From Lateolabrax maculatus (taxonomy: Eukaryota > Chordata > Actinopteri > Acropomatiformes > Lateolabracidae), in contig CM062198.1 in assembly GCA_031216445.1 (NCBI GenBank), forward strand, positions 3,162,001 through 3,226,000: a stretch of DNA of 64,000 bases. Reading direction: 5' to 3'. The notes beneath the pieces were generated by a model, which was not told where the DNA came from, did not search any database, and saw nothing but the letters and a program-made list of their open reading frames with translations. Below, piece by piece: positions 61,400 through 64,000 of the stretch (the stretch's first letter is position 1; the number at the start of each line of letters is the position of its first letter). Made by a program: the position numbers and the translations under genes.

Positions 61400-61756
61400 G
61401 GACAACCTGTATTTGTTGTGTGATTATCCTTGTCTCCACTTTCACGCTTTGCAGCTAAACCTGCATGTATGAATCAAGACATCCTACATCCTCCATTTGA
61501 CTTGGATACACAGCCTCTTCAGCACTACAGACTTGGCTGCTGTTTGGCAACAGGCCTTCTGATAACACTGTTCACTTCCTCAATCCCAGGACACAACTTG
61601 TCTTTAAACAACTTCCTGCTATTAACACATGATGCTACAGAAGCAATATACTGCATGTCTGTTGACAGGAAGTCAGTGAGGCAGTGATAAGTATTTCACC
61701 ATTTTACACGTCAGCATTTTAAGCAAAGAAATGCTCATCAGAGTCCAGGTTGTCAA

Positions 61757-62258
61757 ATAAAATAGAAATCTTTATTAACCAGACGGTAACATAACATTTG
61801 CTCTTTGAGTTAGATTATAACTTAATAAGATGAGCAGGTGTTTTTATCTTGGGTTCACATCATATTCAGGAGGATATCTTTCAAGTGTTAACCTATATAT
61901 ACCATTTTCTAAATGATTTACATTTAAAAACCTAGGTTAAAAGGTAACACATCTGCTCCTGCTTGCTTTCATTACGCTGAGCGAATGCAGTACATTAAAT
62001 AAAACAGGTAGAGAGGACTACCAGGATTGGTAGATTTGTTCATGTTTGGGTAATGTGCGACTGTGAGAAATACCGCAGATAACTAAACATTTCCACATGT
62101 AGCAGTTTTAATTTGATGTTTTTCTTGCTGGAAGAACCACTAAGAAATATACACACTATTATTACACCTGAACATTTCCTCACTGTACTGAGTACACCTT
62201 TATCATACAGATAGGCATCATGCTGTCGTACAATGAGAGCTTAGTCTGAGAGTGTTGT
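61757..62258 (-). other. UQCRFS1: presumed 3' UTR of UQCRFS1
   Basis: The sequence between the stop codon (62259-62261) and the AATAAA at 61771. No coding potential is visible. Its extent depends on the polyadenylation site being used. Confidence 0.55.
61771..61776 (-). terminator. polyadenylation signal of UQCRFS1
   Basis: AATAAA on the minus strand, about 480 nt downstream of the UQCRFS1 stop codon, followed by a T-rich stretch. It is the first good signal I see; no competing one was found nearer the stop. Confidence 0.65.
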
Positions 62259-62869
62259 TTATCCAACTACCACAGTGTCGTCATCTGAAAACTCGTAGAA
62301 GGGAACCTCTAGGTTGAGGGGGGCGGGGCCTTTCCTGATGCGGCCTGAGGCGTCGTAGTGGGAGCCGTGGCACGGGCAGTAGTAACCTCCAAAGTCACCG
62401 GCATTGGCGATGGGCACACAGCCCAGATGCGTGCACACCCCGAGGACGATGACCCAGCTAGGGTTGATGACCCGGTCCTTGTCGTGCTGAGGGTCTCGCA
62501 GCTCTGCCATGTTCACGCCGGCCTCTGTGGCGATTTCCTTCTCTGTGCGGTGACGGACGAACAGTGGTTTGCCTCTCCACTTGAAGGTCATATTTTTGCC
62601 TTCTGGGATGTCGCCCAGCTTGATTTCGATCTTTGACAGGGCCAGGACGTCGGCCGAGGCGCTCATGGAAGAAACGAACTGAGAGACCACCGTCTTGGCA
62701 GCATAGACGCCCACCACGGTTGTTGCACCGGTGACCAGGTATGAGAAGACTCTTCTGGATTCACTGCTTTCCTGGGAGGACTTGTTGGGGTCGACCACCT
62801 CTGGGCGCCTGTAGTCAAAGAAGTCTGGTACCCTGACGTCTGTGTGGGCAAATCGGACTCCTGCACAGC
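62259..62869 (-). CDS. UQCRFS1: UQCRFS1 exon 2: Rieske iron-sulfur subunit of cytochrome bc1 complex
   Basis: Complex III subunit of the inner mitochondrial membrane. Its 2Fe-2S head accepts an electron from ubiquinol and passes it to cytochrome c1. The minus-strand exon starts at a good acceptor (tttgtctgcag, ending at 62870) with a split Gly codon and codes 202 further residues to TAA. Residues 40-68 (VFSYLVTGATTVVGVYAAKT onward) form the single membrane helix, followed by the flexible hinge VSSMSASADV. The cluster ligands are in CTHLGC (145-150) and CPCHGSH (164-170): Cys145, His147, Cys164 and His167, with Cys150 and Cys166 for the disulfide. Spacing matches the family exactly. Residues 7-202 equal the 196-residue mature protein, so exon 1, beyond this window or unseen, should code the targeting presequence. 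No lesions are seen. High confidence. Confidence 0.97.
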
Positions 62870-64000
62870 CTGCAGACAAAACCAATGGGTTACCATTTAG
62901 ACTGCATCAATAAACTGGAGTGAACACTAACTGCCAATTTAAAAAGGATCCATCTTGGCATCTCGGCTTTTTTATGTTTTTGTTGGCAGACGATTAAACG
63001 AGGATGAAACTTTATGGTGTCGCAAAAATACTGCAGTCATTACTAAGCTGCTGATAAAATCCTCATTTTACAATGAATCTGACAAAATCAACAAAAATTC
63101 ATACAAGTTAATGACAGCTGTGCTGTGAAATCAACTGTGATGACATTTAAAATTAGTGATCAGAGAAATTTAGAAGCTACACAGAGTTTTCATATTCAAG
63201 TACAACCACAAAGCAGCTGTTAGCACATAAATGAGTGTATTGATGTTGATGAAGAGTCACTTCTGAAACCTTTCCAGTGGACACTGAATCTTGGATGGAG
63301 CCAGATTCTGTGTACTTCGTTCAAGGGGATTTTTAGAAAGTGCAGATTGAATGGTCTTCTACACAACAGATGCTTTGACTTGATGTGTAGTTGGCTTGAT
63401 GTTTGTCAAAACTGCAGTCAGAGCCTCTTGCCTTCACTTTCTTTCATCAGCTGACAGTGGCATTTGTTTCTATTCCTCCCTGCAACATGCAAAATGTGTA
63501 GGCTATTACTGTATATAGCCCTGATTTTACACTTTGATGGATTAGCTGCTTCACAATAAAAGTTTTGATTGTAATGCAGTGAAATAAAGTGTGACATTAA
63601 CATTATCAAAAACTCAGACTCTCCAAGTAGAGTGAAATGAGATGTTTGCTGCTAGAAATGTTGCCTGATTGTTGATGATAAGTGGGCACTTGGTCAAGAT
63701 TAGAGTAAGTAAACAGCCATCACTACTGAGCTTGAGGTTATTGTAGTTATCATAGATCATTATAGGAATATATTTCAAAATGCAGGAAATAACGAAGAAC
63801 ATCCAAAATCCCCACTGAATGTTACAATAGTAAGACCACAGTTTATAGCCGCTCTGGTTACAGCCATGACCATAGAAGAGGTGTGTAAAATACTGGACAG
63901 GTAAAATGGTTATCCACCCTTATTCTATTTAACTTGAATAGTTTAATGAACCAAGTACATTTTACACTGAAAATAGGTGGGTGAACTTAAAAAATAGCAA
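62870..64000 (-). other. UQCRFS1: UQCRFS1 intron 1 (partial)
   Basis: From the acceptor at 62870-62871 to the window edge, no exon coding a UQCRFS1 presequence is seen, so exon 1 probably lies past 64000. The sequence is AT-rich and unremarkable. Confidence 0.6.

Noticed and set aside
62358..62636. Plus-strand 92-codon frame opposite UQCRFS1
   Set aside because: Antisense shadow of a conserved GC-rich coding exon.
1..64000. CRISPR arrays, bacterial operons, rRNA or intact tRNA genes
   Set aside because: None seen. Sequence composition, splice sites and repeats are vertebrate.

Overview
The window reads as nuclear DNA of a teleost fish. Its only clear host gene is the second exon of UQCRFS1, the Rieske iron-sulfur subunit of respiratory complex III, on the minus strand at 62259-62869. 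The rest is AT-rich, gene-poor sequence with microsatellites and a dense layer of fish-type mobile elements: an endogenous retrovirus, L2-like and other LINE fragments, small inverted-repeat elements and high-copy fish repeats. The species cannot be named from this window.

Layout. 1-7640: intergenic, with a small possible hAT-derived repeat, a dispersed repeat near 2.4-2.9 kb and a TG microsatellite. 7690-15841: an old minus-strand gene or transposon fragment (Myb/SANT-like start, two further exon-like pieces) split by a 7.3-kb minus-strand endogenous retrovirus (8049-15359). The provirus has two almost identical LTRs, a CTAG target duplication, a tRNA-Ser-like primer binding site, gag, protease, reverse transcriptase and integrase, with many breaks. 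16-23.5 kb: LINE pieces in both orientations and a decayed DNA-transposase-like reading frame. 23.5-47.9 kb: mostly unassigned intergenic DNA with scattered repeat tails, fold-back structures and LINE remnants. 47.99-50.94 kb: a second, longer L2-like LINE. 52.2-53.45 kb: an internally deleted minus-strand LINE. 54-61 kb: unassigned sequence with a twin hairpin, then a 393-bp inverted-repeat element with a 9-bp target duplication. 61.77-64 kb: the 3' UTR, last exon and part of intron 1 of UQCRFS1.

How the pieces work together. In the provirus, protease follows gag in the same frame after one UAG, the gammaretrovirus-like readthrough arrangement. Between protease and reverse transcriptase lie two HxTL motifs resembling a 2H-phosphoesterase fold, which is the most unusual observation here. 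The LTRs differ at only about three substitutions and one 3-bp indel, yet the coding region has lost RNase H and any recognisable env, and it carries a gag stop, several frame changes and a Glu-to-Gln change at the expected third integrase catalytic residue. The copy was therefore probably defective before it was mobilised. Separately, several perfect or near-perfect inverted repeats (41476-41565, 50252-50345, 60775-60897) look like inverted duplications made during replication.
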